Source: Bacteroides acidifaciens
GTDB taxonomy: Bacteria; Bacteroidota; Bacteroidia; Bacteroidales; Bacteroidaceae
Assembly (NCBI RefSeq): GCF_903181435.1
Contig: NZ_CAEUHO010000005.1
Span: forward strand, 124,001 to 188,000
Direction of reading: 5' to 3'
DNA length: 64,000 nt
Within the stretch, counting starts at the first letter, position 1. The number at the start of each line of letters is the position of its first letter. Made by a program: the position numbers and the translations under genes. The notes beneath the pieces are model-generated. The model saw only the letters and a list, made by a program, of their open reading frames with translations, ran no database searches and was not told where the DNA came from. Below, piece by piece: positions 36,561-44,884 of this stretch.

Positions 36561-37706
36561 ATGATGAAAAAGATTTTTGTAGGCTTATTGCTATCTGGTA
36601 TTGCCATTTGCCATGTAAGTGGACAAACTGCTTTGGAAGGAAACAAATTTGCGGATAATTGGGCAATAGGTATTAATGTGGGTGGCGTGACCCCATTGAC
36701 TCATCACTCGTTTTTTAAAAACATGCGTTCGACAGTTGGAGTTCATGTAAGCAAACATTTAACCCCTACCTTTGGATTGGATTTTGAGGCAATGGGTTAT
36801 TTTAATACAACAAAAAGTAAAACAGCATTTGATGAATCAAATGTAAGTTTGTTAGGACTGGTGAATTTAAATAATCTTTTTGGAGGTTATAGCGGTATTC
36901 CAAGAAGTTTTGAGATTGAGGCTGTGGCTGGTATTGGCTGGATGCATTATTATGTTGGTAGAAACATGGGGGAAGATCAAAATGGCATGTCTACTAAGTT
37001 AGGACTAAATTTTAATTTTAATTTAGGGGAAAGTAAGGCGTGGACTCTAGCTCTCAAACCGGCTCTTGTATATGATATGAATTCTATGGGTACGAAACCT
37101 GTATATTTTCATTCGGGGCGTGCCATGTGGGAGATTAGTGCTGGTTTGGTGTATCATTTCAGATGTAGCAATGGTGAACATCATTTTACTAAAGTAAGAC
37201 CTTACGACCAGTCTGAATTTGATGCATTGAATGCTCAAATAAATCAACTTCGTTCAGAACTTGAACGCAATGATAATGTATTGCAGGATGCTAACCAAAA
37301 AGTGACAGATTTAGAAACAGCTTTGGAAGAGTACAGGAATCGAGAACCGAAAATTGTGAAAGATACGATTGACAATAGTAAAAAAACACTGGAGTCTGTG
37401 ATTACTTTTCGTCAAGGTAGAATAACTATTGATAATTCTCAATTACCTAATGTTGAACGGATTGCAGTTTACTTGAGAAATCATAAAGAGGCAGGAGTTG
37501 TAATCAAGGGTTACGCTTCTCCGGAGGGTAGTGAAGAACTTAATGAGCGTATTGCGCGACAGCGTGCCGAGGCAGTTCAAAAGATGCTGGTTAATAAGTA
37601 TGGGATTTCAAAGGATCGAATTGTTGCTGAAGGACAGGGAATTGGCTATATGTTTGAGGAACCGGATTGGAACCGGGTAAGTATTTGTACTATTAATTCT
37701 AAATAA
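36561..37706 (+). CDS. OmpA-family outer-membrane protein
   Basis: This is a protein of 381 residues. The signal peptide ends in VSGQ. Residues about 30-205 form a small eight-strand-type beta-barrel (alternating aromatic strands such as WAIGINVGG and SAGLVYHFRC). Residues about 212-255 are coiled-coil-like (DALNAQINQLRSELERN). Residues about 265-381 are the OmpA peptidoglycan-binding domain, with IKGYASPEGSEELN, ARQRAEAVQKML and GISKDRIVAEGQG. It should tie the outer membrane to peptidoglycan. Transcribed alone, it has a terminator behind it and a long untranslated region in front. Nothing links it functionally to the GH16 locus beyond proximity. Confidence 0.9.
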   Translation: MMKKIFVGLLLSGIAICHVSGQTALEGNKFADNWAIGINVGGVTPLTHHSFFKNMRSTVGVHVSKHLTPTFGLDFEAMGYFNTTKSKTAFDESNVSLLGLVNLNNLFGGYSGIPRSFEIEAVAGIGWMHYYVGRNMGEDQNGMSTKLGLNFNFNLGESKAWTLALKPALVYDMNSMGTKPVYFHSGRAMWEISAGLVYHFRCSNGEHHFTKVRPYDQSEFDALNAQINQLRSELERNDNVLQDANQKVTDLETALEEYRNREPKIVKDTIDNSKKTLESVITFRQGRITIDNSQLPNVERIAVYLRNHKEAGVVIKGYASPEGSEELNERIARQRAEAVQKMLVNKYGISKDRIVAEGQGIGYMFEEPDWNRVSICTINSK

Positions 37707-37768
37707 GAAGTGATAGAAAAATAGAAGATGTATCCTAAATAGAAGCAGTTCTGCTTTATAATCATCAG

Positions 37769-37808
37769 ACTTCCCCATTTATCGTAATAGTTTATGTGGT
37801 GGGGGAGT
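37769..37808 (+). terminator. Probable terminator of the OmpA-family gene
   Basis: ACTTCCCC (37769-37776) pairs with GGGGGAGT (37801-37808), 8 bp with one G-T pair, around a 24-base loop, followed by TTCTTG. The loop is long, so the call is moderate. Confidence 0.5.
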
Positions 37809-37929
37809 TTCTTGTATTTAGGAAGATATGTAAAATGAAGTAAGTGTTTATAGAATTACAGTTTTTGTTTGTAGTTTAAAAGTATGTGTTTTTAAAAAAC
37901 AAACATAGTAAGCGAAGCGAGTTATTTTA

Positions 37930-37962
37930 AAATTAAACTACTTATTGAAATTAAACTACTTA
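37930..37962 (+). promoter_or_regulatory. 15-bp direct repeat just before the AraC-type regulator gene
   Basis: AAATTAAACTACTTA occurs exactly twice, at 37930-37944 and 37948-37962, with a 3-base spacer (18-base step) and ending 9 bases before the ATG at 37972. The second copy overlaps the expected ribosome-binding region. It resembles a tandem binding site for an AraC-type protein and could be autoregulatory. Confidence 0.6.
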
Positions 37963-37971
37963 GATTATAAC

Positions 37972-38829
37972 ATGAAATTGCTTTATTTGTCGGAACATCA
38001 TTCCTGTTTTAATTATGGAATTAAAATAGACAGTGGTTTTACCCAATACAGATTGTCTGCGCAAGAATCCGGACAGATTGATAATAGTTGTTGTTTTTGT
38101 ATTTTATTTCTTTTGAAAGGAGAATTATCTGTTAATATAGGCAGGGAGCATAATATACACCTTTTAGAGCATAACATGCTGCTTATACCGCGGCATGAAG
38201 AAAATAGGGTTGAAGGTATTGTGTCGGCAGAATGTTTGTTGTTGTTTTGGAATAAGCAGATAACGGCTTGTGACAAAATGTATTTTGAATCAATTTCACA
38301 TGTAAAAATGGAGAACGGTAATAATTGCATTTTACCAATCCGAAAGCCTCTGTTATATATTTTGAGGCAGTTACTTTTTTATCTGGATACAGGATTGCTA
38401 TGTAGGCATATGCATATTCTTAAGCAGCAGGAAATCATTCTTGCATTGAGGGGATTTTATACTAAATCAGAACTTGCTGCCTTCTTTTCTAGAACGACTG
38501 GAGTAAGACGGAAGTTCGAGGATTTTGTACTGGATAATTATAAGAATGTGAAAACGGTGAAAGAATTTGCAAGTTTGTGTTGTGTTTCGGAACGCTCTTT
38601 TAATCGTAAGTTTCAAGAGAGTTTTAGCCAGAGCCCTTACCGATGGATGCAGGAGCGGAGGGCTGAATTGGTTCGTGAGAAAATTTGTGATCCGGATATT
38701 GCTTTCCGGGAAATAGCTATGGACTTTGGGTTTAGCTCTCCTGCGCATCTGACTTGTTATTGTAAAAAGTTATTTGGTATAACTCCAACTGAACTGAGAA
38801 GTAATTATAATAAGGGAAATGAAATTTAG
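37972..38829 (+). CDS. AraC-family transcriptional regulator
   Basis: This is a cytoplasmic protein of about 285 residues. Residues about 1-150 look like a cupin-type sensor domain (LLIPRHEENRVEG). Residues about 175-280 hold the double helix-turn-helix of the AraC family: VKEFASLCCVSERSFNRKF for the first, then FREIAMDFGFSSPAHLTCYCKKLFGITPTEL for the second. The ATG at 37972 is preferred to an upstream in-frame TTG. No signal peptide or membrane segment is present, so it senses an internal signal. It is monocistronic. Its targets are not clear: the nearest genes are the OmpA-family porin upstream and, beyond a repeat-rich gap, the AAA/nuclease-like gene on the other strand. Confidence 0.9.
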   Translation: MKLLYLSEHHSCFNYGIKIDSGFTQYRLSAQESGQIDNSCCFCILFLLKGELSVNIGREHNIHLLEHNMLLIPRHEENRVEGIVSAECLLLFWNKQITACDKMYFESISHVKMENGNNCILPIRKPLLYILRQLLFYLDTGLLCRHMHILKQQEIILALRGFYTKSELAAFFSRTTGVRRKFEDFVLDNYKNVKTVKEFASLCCVSERSFNRKFQESFSQSPYRWMQERRAELVREKICDPDIAFREIAMDFGFSSPAHLTCYCKKLFGITPTELRSNYNKGNEI

Positions 38830-38887
38830 ACTGTAATGTGTTCATAGCTCTTGTCGATATGCCCGGTGTTCAGAAGAGGTATGGGCT

Positions 38888-39041
38888 GGGGCTAGAATAT
38901 ATACATGCACAGCGCAGTCGTCAAGCTGTTTAGTGGGTATATATATCCATTGTGGTGGCTATATATGTACACCACGGTGGCAATATATATACAGTACGGT
39001 GAATCTATATGTCCAATATGTTGGTTATGTAGACATATATT
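38888..39041. repeat. Degenerate tandem array with a 22-bp period (array A)
   Basis: Units begin at 38888, 38932, 38954, 38976, 38998 and 39020, all exact multiples of 22 apart; the unit expected at 38910 is too diverged to recognise. The core resembles GGTGGCTATATATGTACA. GTGGTG and CACCAC (38952-38957, 38970-38975) form an inverted repeat inside it. Copies are similar, not identical, so it is not a CRISPR array. Confidence 0.7.
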
Positions 39042-39097
39042 AGGATAGATGTGTGTGTAATTTATTTATTGATTTTGCAGTTTTTTGAGAAGCTGAA

Positions 39098-39131
39098 GGC
39101 TGAAAGGCTATTTTTATGAGCGCTTTCAGCC
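39098..39131. other. Intergenic hairpin built from the CTTTCAG motif
   Basis: GGCTGAAAG (39098-39106) pairs with CTTTCAGCC (39123-39131), extended inward by GCT/AGC across a one-base bulge. It may be the terminator of the regulator gene or part of the dispersed repeat. The T-run lies in the loop, not after the stem. Confidence 0.5.
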
Positions 39132-39159
39132 GGGATGCCGATGAATAGGGGGTTGCAGA

Positions 39160-39179
39160 GGAAACTGAAAGCTGAAAGC
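39160..39179 (+). repeat. Dispersed 20-base repeat, copy 2
   Basis: GGAAACTGAAAGCTGAAAGC is the exact reverse complement of 24797-24816. A decayed copy lies at about 39088-39107 in the same gap. Confidence 0.7.
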
Positions 39180-39242
39180 AACTTTCCCTACTTTTTGTTG
39201 GGTGGGATAAAAGGTATCAAAAGAGCCTGCTCTGATTTCAAT

Positions 39243-39362
39243 CTAAGTACTTCTTCTATCTGAGTTGTCTACTTCATTTGTTAAAGTCTTGTACTTTTTC
39301 TGTCTCGTTCTTGTACTTTACTTTACCAGCTCTTGTACTTCATTTTCCCAACTCTTGTACTA
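39243..39362. repeat. Tandem array with a 22-bp period (array B)
   Basis: TCTTGTACTT lies at 39287, 39309 and 39331, and TCTTGTACTA at 39353, each step exactly 22 bases. Diverged units sharing TACTT occur in register at 39243 and 39265. The spacer parts of the units vary (for example TACTTTACCAG and CATTTTCCCAAC). The array runs up to the stop codon of the gene at 39363. Confidence 0.75.
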
Positions 39363-40910
39363 TTATTCTACAATCCACCTCTCAATATTCCTTGTCTGAC
39401 TACTGAAGTTAATCCCTATCTTGAATAACTTACGAGGGTCGGCTGCAAAAGGCTGCGCATAATTCTTTTCGTTTATTTGTCTAAGGGCCTCTTCGGCACT
39501 GCCTTCCAGTTTAAATTCCATTACATATATGAATTCATCGGTTTGCAACACGAGGTCAATACGCCCTTGTGATGTACGATACTCTGCCTTTACATAAAAA
39601 CCGATAAGCTTGAAAACGATGAACAGTACATTTTGATAATGTAATTCCTGGTCGCGTATTAACTCATAGGGTGTATCGGCAAAGAAACTTTGCAAGCGGC
39701 GGAAGAAAGATTCATAATCGCCACTCTCCACCTCACAGACAAACTTTAGAATTTGAAAAGGTGATTCTACCTTATTTGTGTTCGCATAGAATGGAAGCAG
39801 GAACTTCATAAAACCTTCCTCCACTTCGCGATTGGGAAATCCTAGGCGGTATATGCCAAAGCGTTCATCAAATTTCTTTATAGTGAGATATCCACTTTGA
39901 TAAATCACGGGAATAGGATTGGTCGAAGCCGAATCGACACTGTTCAGTATGTCGGCATCGGTTTCTACATGCGCCATACAGTGCAGGTCATAGTGATGGG
40001 CTTTTAATAATTCCACCAGATAAGTAGGTGTTCCGGTTTCAAACCAGTAACTACCGAACTTCATTTTGAAGAATGTATTAAGCACGCTGAACGGATTATA
40101 TATGCCGACAGAATTTTCTACGAAATGATACCCATCGTAACACGTCTTTAATTCACGGCATACTTCTTCATAACTCATTTTCTGTTTGTCAGCGAGTTCG
40201 AGCAGGTCTTCTTCCAGATTATCATGGATTTCCTCTTCCGTCATGCCACATATTGCTGCATAACGCTCGTCCATAGATAAGTCTATCAGATTGTTCAATG
40301 CGCTGAATACACTTACTTTGCCGAACTTGGTGACGCCTGTCAGAAAGGCGAACTTTATGTAGCCGTCCATCGTTTTTATAGCTCCGTAAAAGGCTTGCAA
40401 AGTGTTGCGGAAAGCTTTTTGCAGTTCTTCGTTGCCGATAGCTTGCAGCATGGGTTTGTCATATTCATCTACGAAAATGGCAACACGATTTCCGGTCTGT
40501 TCATAAGCACGGCGGATGATGCCCTTGAAGCGGAGGGGCAACGAGGTTTCGGATGGTTCAGTGCCGTACACCTTTTCCCATTTGTAAAGAGTATCGTTCA
40601 GAATATTTTCCAGACTTTCCAGGTTCTCGTACTTTTCGGTATTGAGGTCTATGTGCAATATAGGATGCTTTGTCCAGTCTTTTTCCAGTTTCTCTATCGC
40701 AAGTCCTTCAAAGAGTTCGCGCTTACCTTCAAAGTAGGCTTCGAGCGTAGACACTAACAAACTTTTCCCAAAACGGCGCGGGCGGCTCAGGAAGAAGTAG
40801 CTGCCTGTCTTTACCATTTGATAGACTAAGGCAGTTTTGTCGATGTAGAAATATCCGTCTCTGCGAATCTTCTCAAAGTTCTGTATTCCGATGGGGTAAA
40901 TCTTGCTCAT
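39363..40910 (-). CDS. AAA-ATPase-like protein with PD-(D/E)XK nuclease-like C-terminus
   Basis: This 515-residue protein is of a type found in many copies in Bacteroides. The N-terminal AAA-like domain (about residues 1-290) has a P-loop variant SRPRRFGKS (Lys49, Ser50) and a Walker B-like VAIFVDEYDKPM. The C-terminal domain (about 400-505) has the nuclease-fold pattern GRIDLVLQTDEFIYVMEFKL, where Asp, Glu and Lys fit a PD-(D/E)XK site. Function in the family is unknown; roles in DNA repair or in defence have been proposed from the domains only. No signal peptide is present. It has its own promoter and array B directly behind it. Confidence 0.85.
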   Translation of the reverse strand: MSKIYPIGIQNFEKIRRDGYFYIDKTALVYQMVKTGSYFFLSRPRRFGKSLLVSTLEAYFEGKRELFEGLAIEKLEKDWTKHPILHIDLNTEKYENLESLENILNDTLYKWEKVYGTEPSETSLPLRFKGIIRRAYEQTGNRVAIFVDEYDKPMLQAIGNEELQKAFRNTLQAFYGAIKTMDGYIKFAFLTGVTKFGKVSVFSALNNLIDLSMDERYAAICGMTEEEIHDNLEEDLLELADKQKMSYEEVCRELKTCYDGYHFVENSVGIYNPFSVLNTFFKMKFGSYWFETGTPTYLVELLKAHHYDLHCMAHVETDADILNSVDSASTNPIPVIYQSGYLTIKKFDERFGIYRLGFPNREVEEGFMKFLLPFYANTNKVESPFQILKFVCEVESGDYESFFRRLQSFFADTPYELIRDQELHYQNVLFIVFKLIGFYVKAEYRTSQGRIDLVLQTDEFIYVMEFKLEGSAEEALRQINEKNYAQPFAADPRKLFKIGINFSSQTRNIERWIVE

Positions 40911-40940
40911 GACTAGGATAGATTTAGAATTCTAATTGTA

Positions 40941-40972
40941 CAAAGATACACTTTTTTTCGCTTAGAACGCAA
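40941..40972 (-). promoter_or_regulatory. Promoter of the AAA/nuclease-like gene
   Basis: On the - strand, TTGC (complement of 40969-40972) and TATCTTTG (complement of 40941-40948) are 20 bases apart, a very good Bacteroides -33/-7 pair, 31 bases before the start codon. Confidence 0.7.
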
Positions 40973-41004
40973 TTTGCATACCGAAAGTTTAGTGAAGCCT
41001 CCGG

Positions 41005-41529
41005 TTAGTTATGTTGGCTCAGAAACCGTATAAGTCCCCGCCGTATAGAGTCCAACCCGAAATCTTCCGGACGTATCTCCGATAAAGGCAGGAAGAAGGA
41101 ATCCGCTACATCATCCATTGCCGAGAAATGGCTCATATCTTCTACGGTGCAAAGAAAGAACATATCAAGCGTGTGCACGGGAAACCCGGAGTAGATGTAA
41201 ATATTGGGAAGTGAGAATTGGTAAATGGCTTGCTTCACTTTCAATCCGGTTTCTTCCAATACTTCACGGGCTACGCCTTCTTCCCCTGTTTCGTCCATAT
41301 CAATAAAGCCGCCGGGAAGGTCGAGCGTACCTTTGGCGGGCTCTTTGGCGCGTCGGCAGACTAGCAACTCGTTCTTCTCATTCAGAATCAGCGCCACGGT
41401 AGCGGCAGACGGGTTGAAATAATAGACAAAGCCGCAATCGGTACATTTCTTGGATTTTTCATTGTTGACCTCGAAATGCGAGGAACCACATTTTGGGCAA
41501 TATTGGAATTGGTCGAGAGGATGCTTCAT
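41005..41529 (-). CDS. Nudix hydrolase with N-terminal zinc ribbon
   Basis: This 174-residue cytoplasmic protein begins with a zinc ribbon of four Cys (11, 14, 29, 32), followed by a Nudix domain. The Nudix box is perfect: Gly74, five residues, Glu80, seven residues, then REVLEETGL (88-96). This layout, a ribbon followed by Nudix, is seen in NADH pyrophosphatase-like and related proteins that hydrolyse nucleoside diphosphates linked to another group. The exact substrate cannot be read. It lies on the opposite strand from the ahpC operon and is separate from the AAA/nuclease-like gene. Confidence 0.88.
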   Translation of the reverse strand: MKHPLDQFQYCPKCGSSHFEVNNEKSKKCTDCGFVYYFNPSAATVALILNEKNELLVCRRAKEPAKGTLDLPGGFIDMDETGEEGVAREVLEETGLKVKQAIYQFSLPNIYIYSGFPVHTLDMFFLCTVEDMSHFSAMDDVADSFFLPLSEIRPEDFGLDSIRRGLIRFLSQHN

Positions 41530-41569
41530 AATCGTATATATATGGTTTCAATTAGTATGTTTCCGCACG

Positions 41570-41598
41570 CAAAATTATAAAAAATATCGGATGGGGCA
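41570..41598 (-). promoter_or_regulatory. Candidate promoter of the Nudix gene
   Basis: On the - strand, TAATTTTG (complement of 41570-41577) fits TAnnTTTG, 40 bases before the start codon. The -33 element is weak (TGC, complement of 41596-41598). Confidence 0.35.
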
Positions 41599-41689
41599 TT
41601 GTCCCGATCTACGAATCATTCTGTATTTGTCCGGAGGTTGATTGATAAGTTTCATCTATCGCCGTATAGAATTATTCGATTGGACTTTT

Positions 41690-41722
41690 TTTGCAAAGGC
41701 GGGTCTTCCGCCTTTATCTTTG
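41690..41722 (+). promoter_or_regulatory. ahpCp: Promoter of ahpC-ahpF
   Basis: TTTG (41690-41693) and TATCTTTG (41715-41722) are 21 bases apart, a perfect match to the Bacteroides consensus, giving a leader of about 70 bases before the ahpC ATG. Confidence 0.8.
41695..41715. promoter_or_regulatory. Palindromic operator candidate inside the ahpC promoter
   Basis: AAAGGCGG (41695-41702) and CCGCCTTT (41708-41715) form an 8-bp inverted repeat filling the spacer between the -33 and -7 elements and touching the -7 box. A protein bound there would block or reshape the promoter. OxyR, known to control ahpCF in Bacteroides, is one candidate; the site does not look like a typical OxyR footprint, so the binder is open. 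Confidence 0.5.
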
Positions 41723-41724
41723 CA

Positions 41725-41755
41725 TCAGAAACAAGAAACAAAACGAAGTTTCTGA
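41725..41755 (+). promoter_or_regulatory. Stem-loop in the ahpC leader
   Basis: TCAGAAAC (41725-41732) pairs with GTTTCTGA (41748-41755) around a 15-base A-rich loop, at the predicted 5' end of the ahpC mRNA, where it could stabilise the transcript. Confidence 0.5.
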
Positions 41756-41800
41756 TGTTATAAGTCAAATCAATTAATAACAATAAAAGCAATAAAGATT

Positions 41801-42367
41801 ATGGAACCAATTTTAAATTCTCAGCTTCCTGAATTCAGTGTTCAGGCTTTTCAAAACGGAGCTTTCAAGACTGTAACCAACAATGACCTGAAAGGTAAAT
41901 GGGCGATTCTGTTCTTCTATCCTGCCGATTTTACTTTCGTATGTCCTACTGAATTGGTGGATATGGCTGAAAAGTACGACCAGTTCAAAGCAATGGGCGT
42001 TGAAATCTACTCGGTAAGTACTGACTCGCACTTCGTACACAAAGCTTGGCATGATGCTTCTGAAAGTATCCGTAAGATTCAATACCCGATGTTGGCAGAC
42101 CCGACAGGTGCTCTGTGCCGTGCACTCGGAGTATATATCGAAGAAGAAGGTATGGCATATCGCGGTACATTCGTTGTCAATCCGGAAGGAAAGATTAAAG
42201 TGGTGGAACTGAATGATAACAACATAGGCCGTGATGCGAGCGAATTGCTTCGTAAGGTGGAAGCTGCTCAGTTTGTAGCGACTCACGACGGAGAGGTTTG
42301 TCCAGCCAAGTGGAAGAAGGGTGAATCTACCCTGAAACCGAGCATCGACCTGGTAGGTAAGATTTGA
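41801..42367 (+). CDS. ahpC: Alkyl hydroperoxide reductase subunit C (2-Cys peroxiredoxin)
   Basis: This 188-residue protein is a typical AhpC. The peroxidatic Cys48 lies in FTFVCPTE and the resolving Cys167 in GEVCPAKW. Arg120 or a nearby Arg in the GALCRALGVY stretch and the FYPADF strand complete the peroxiredoxin signature. It reduces hydrogen peroxide and organic hydroperoxides in the cytoplasm and is recycled by AhpF, encoded 90 bases downstream. It is preceded by a strong promoter with a palindrome in its spacer, and followed by a stem-loop that could lower ahpF expression relative to ahpC, in keeping with the higher need for AhpC. Confidence 0.98.
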   Translation: MEPILNSQLPEFSVQAFQNGAFKTVTNNDLKGKWAILFFYPADFTFVCPTELVDMAEKYDQFKAMGVEIYSVSTDSHFVHKAWHDASESIRKIQYPMLADPTGALCRALGVYIEEEGMAYRGTFVVNPEGKIKVVELNDNNIGRDASELLRKVEAAQFVATHDGEVCPAKWKKGESTLKPSIDLVGKI

Positions 42368-42392
42368 TAGTTTTTTGATAATGATGATTATG

Positions 42393-42425
42393 AAGGGCCG
42401 GTAACGGGAGACGCTGCCGGTCTTT
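42393..42425 (+). terminator. Attenuator-like hairpin between ahpC and ahpF
   Basis: AAGGGCCGG (42393-42401) pairs with CCGGTCTTT (42417-42425), 9 bp with two G-T pairs, followed by CTTTT. It would be a partial terminator giving more ahpC than ahpF mRNA. Confidence 0.5.
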
Positions 42426-42457
42426 CTTTTCAAAGAAATAGAAGGAGAAAAAGGTAT

Positions 42458-44008
42458 ATGTTAGAATCTGCATTGAAAGAACAACTGAAGGGTATCTTTG
42501 CCGGACTGGAGGCGAATTTTACTTTTGATATATCCGTATCATCCAGTCACGAAAACAGAACTGAACTGGTTGAACTGCTGGGAGACGTAGCGGACTGCTC
42601 CGACCATATCACTTGTGTAGTGAATGAAGGAAGCGGACTGAAATTTACTTTATTGAAGAACGGTGACCGTACCGGAATCACTTTCCGGGGAATCCCCAAC
42701 GGGCACGAGTTTACTTCGCTATTGTTGGCTATCTTGAATCTGGACGGCAAAGGGAAGAATTTCCCCGATGAGGCTGTCTGTAACCGGGTGAAAGCACTGA
42801 AAGGCCCGATACATCTGGTTACCTACGTCGCGCTGACTTGTACGAACTGCCCCGATGTTGTACAGGCTTTGAATGCGATGACAACACTCAATTCTTCCAT
42901 TACGCATGAAATGGTGGACGGTGCGCTCTACCAGGACGAAGTAGATGCATTGAAGATACAGGGAGTGCCTTCCGTGTTTGCTGACGGCAAATTGCTCCAT
43001 GTAGGCCGTGGCGAATTCGGCGAACTGCTTGCAAAATTGGAAGAGCAATATGGAATTGATGAAACCAAAGCGGTGGCTGAGGTGAAAGAATATGATGTGA
43101 TTGTTGCCGGTGGAGGCCCTGCGGGAGTGTCGGCTGCTATCTATTCTGCCCGTAAAGGATTGCGTGTAGCTATCGTAGCCGAACGTGTCGGCGGACAAGT
43201 GAAAGAGACTGTCGGCATCGAAAACCTAATCTCTGTTCCTGAAACGACAGGCAGCGAACTGGCAGATAACCTGAAAACTCACTTGCTGCGTTATCCGGTG
43301 GATTTGTTGGAACATCGTAAGATAGAGAAAGTGGAAATACTGGGAAAGCAGAAACAGGTGACTACTTCTGTCGGCGAGAAGTTTCTGGCTCCTGCATTGA
43401 TTATTGCGACTGGTGCAAGCTGGCGTAGGCTGAATGTTCCGGGAGAAGCGGAGTATATCGGTCGCGGTGTTGCTTTCTGTCCTCACTGTGACGGCCCGTT
43501 CTATAAAGGAAAGCACGTAGCGGTAGTTGGCGGTGGAAATTCCGGAATTGAAGCGGCTATCGACTTGGCAGGTATCTGTTCTAAAGTGACTGTCTTTGAA
43601 TTTATGGATGAACTGAAGGCAGATAACGTACTTCAGGAACGCCTTAAATCATTGCCGAACGTAGAGGTATTTGTCAGCTCACAAACTACCGAGGTGGTAG
43701 GAAACGGCGATAAACTGACTGCCCTGCGTATTAAAGACCGTAAAACAGAAGAAGAACGTCTCGTTGAACTGGATGGCGTATTTGTACAAATCGGACTTTC
43801 TGCAAATAGCAATGTATTTCGAGAAGTAGTGGAAACCAACCGTCCGGGTGAGATTGTGATTGATGCGCATTGTCGAACCAAAGTGGCGGGTATCTACGCA
43901 GCCGGAGATGTTTCGACCGTACCATATAAGCAAATCATTATCTCTATGGGAGAAGGGGCGAAAGCCGCGCTTTCCGCTTTTGATGACAGAGTGCGGGGCG
44001 TTATTTGA
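42458..44008 (+). CDS. ahpF: Alkyl hydroperoxide reductase subunit F
   Basis: This 516-residue flavoprotein recycles AhpC with NADH. The N-terminal tandem thioredoxin-fold domain has the redox pair Cys128/Cys131 in CTNC. The FAD motif [10 protein letters not shown], the second redox pair Cys341/Cys344 in CPHC, and the NAD motif [10 protein letters not shown] follow in the standard order. Near the C-terminus [13 protein letters not shown] closes the FAD site. Length and order match AhpF of enterobacteria. It follows ahpC in the same operon. Confidence 0.98.
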   Translation: MLESALKEQLKGIFAGLEANFTFDISVSSSHENRTELVELLGDVADCSDHITCVVNEGSGLKFTLLKNGDRTGITFRGIPNGHEFTSLLLAILNLDGKGKNFPDEAVCNRVKALKGPIHLVTYVALTCTNCPDVVQALNAMTTLNSSITHEMVDGALYQDEVDALKIQGVPSVFADGKLLHVGRGEFGELLAKLEEQYGIDETKAVAEVKEYDVIVAGGGPAGVSAAIYSARKGLRVAIVAERVGGQVKETVGIENLISVPETTGSELADNLKTHLLRYPVDLLEHRKIEKVEILGKQKQVTTSVGEKFLAPALIIATGASWRRLNVPGEAEYIGRGVAFCPHCDGPFYKGKHVAVVGGGNSGIEAAIDLAGICSKVTVFEFMDELKADNVLQERLKSLPNVEVFVSSQTTEVVGNGDKLTALRIKDRKTEEERLVELDGVFVQIGLSANSNVFREVVETNRPGEIVIDAHCRTKVAGIYAAGDVSTVPYKQIIISMGEGAKAALSAFDDRVRGVI

Positions 44009-44131
44009 AACATGCAGATATAATAGACACACACAAACAATTCATGGTAGAAGCTGTAAAGGTATGGACACATATCTTTGCGGCTTTTTGTTTTTTCGCT
44101 ACCTTTGAGCCGCTTAACATTAACCCCCAAA

Positions 44132-44884
44132 ATGAGAAACATGAAAAAGAATCTTTTATTAGTTATTGCTACTCTATTTGTCTTTTCGGTACAGGCTCAG
44201 AACACATTGAAGCTGATGACCTACAATATCAAGAATGCAAACGGCATGGATGATGTCTGTAATTTCCAGCGTATAGCGAATGTGATAAACAACGCTTCTC
44301 CCGATGTGGTGGCTATACAGGAAGTGGACAGTATGACGAACCGGAGCGGGCAGAAGTATGTGTTAGGAGAAATTGCCGAGCGTACACAAATGCATGCCTA
44401 CTTTGCACCTGCCATTGATTTTGATGGTGGAAAATACGGAATCGGATTACTAACCAGACAAGTTCCGGTACGCCTGCAAACTATCCCTTTGCCGGGAAGG
44501 GAAGAAGCACGTGCCTTGATTCTCGCAGAGTTTGAAGATTACATTTACTGTTGCACTCATATGTCGTTGACAGAAGAAGACCGAATGGAATCATTGAAGA
44601 TTGTGAAATCGTTTACTGCTCCTTATAAAAAGCCTCTTTTCTTAGCCGGAGACATGAATGCAGAACCGGAATCCGACTTTATTAAAGAACTGCAAAAGGA
44701 TTTTCAGCTACTTTCCAATCCCAAACAGCATACTTATCCGGCTCCAGAGCCTAAGGAAACGATAGACTATATTGCGACATTAAAATCCAATGCAAACGGT
44801 TTTGCTCTTATATCCGCACAAGTATTGAACGAGTCTATGGCTTCCGACCATCGTCCTATATTAGTAGAACTCCGAACTACCTAG
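44132..44884 (+). CDS. Secreted endonuclease/exonuclease/phosphatase-fold protein
   Basis: This is a protein of about 250 residues with a signal peptide (MKKNLLLVIATLFVFSVQAQ). Two ATGs (44132, 44141) fit equally well. The mature protein has all family motifs: LMTYNIKNANG (Asn), AIQEVDS (metal-binding Glu), AGDMNAEP (Asp, Asn) and ASDHRPI (catalytic His). Members cleave phosphodiester or phosphomonoester bonds in nucleic acids, sphingomyelin or inositol phosphates. Export argues against DNA repair and for a scavenging or lipid role. It ends in a TAG that is followed, with no frame change, by a gene remnant (44885-45070). Confidence 0.85.
   Translation: MRNMKKNLLLVIATLFVFSVQAQNTLKLMTYNIKNANGMDDVCNFQRIANVINNASPDVVAIQEVDSMTNRSGQKYVLGEIAERTQMHAYFAPAIDFDGGKYGIGLLTRQVPVRLQTIPLPGREEARALILAEFEDYIYCCTHMSLTEEDRMESLKIVKSFTAPYKKPLFLAGDMNAEPESDFIKELQKDFQLLSNPKQHTYPAPEPKETIDYIATLKSNANGFALISAQVLNESMASDHRPILVELRTT

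Noticed and set aside
38888..39362. CRISPR array
   Set aside because: Units repeat every 22 bases with drifting sequence and no constant repeat plus unique spacer pattern; no cas genes are in the window.
41813..42433. 206-codon open frame on the - strand
   Set aside because: It is the antisense shadow of ahpC, a gene with all catalytic residues in place.
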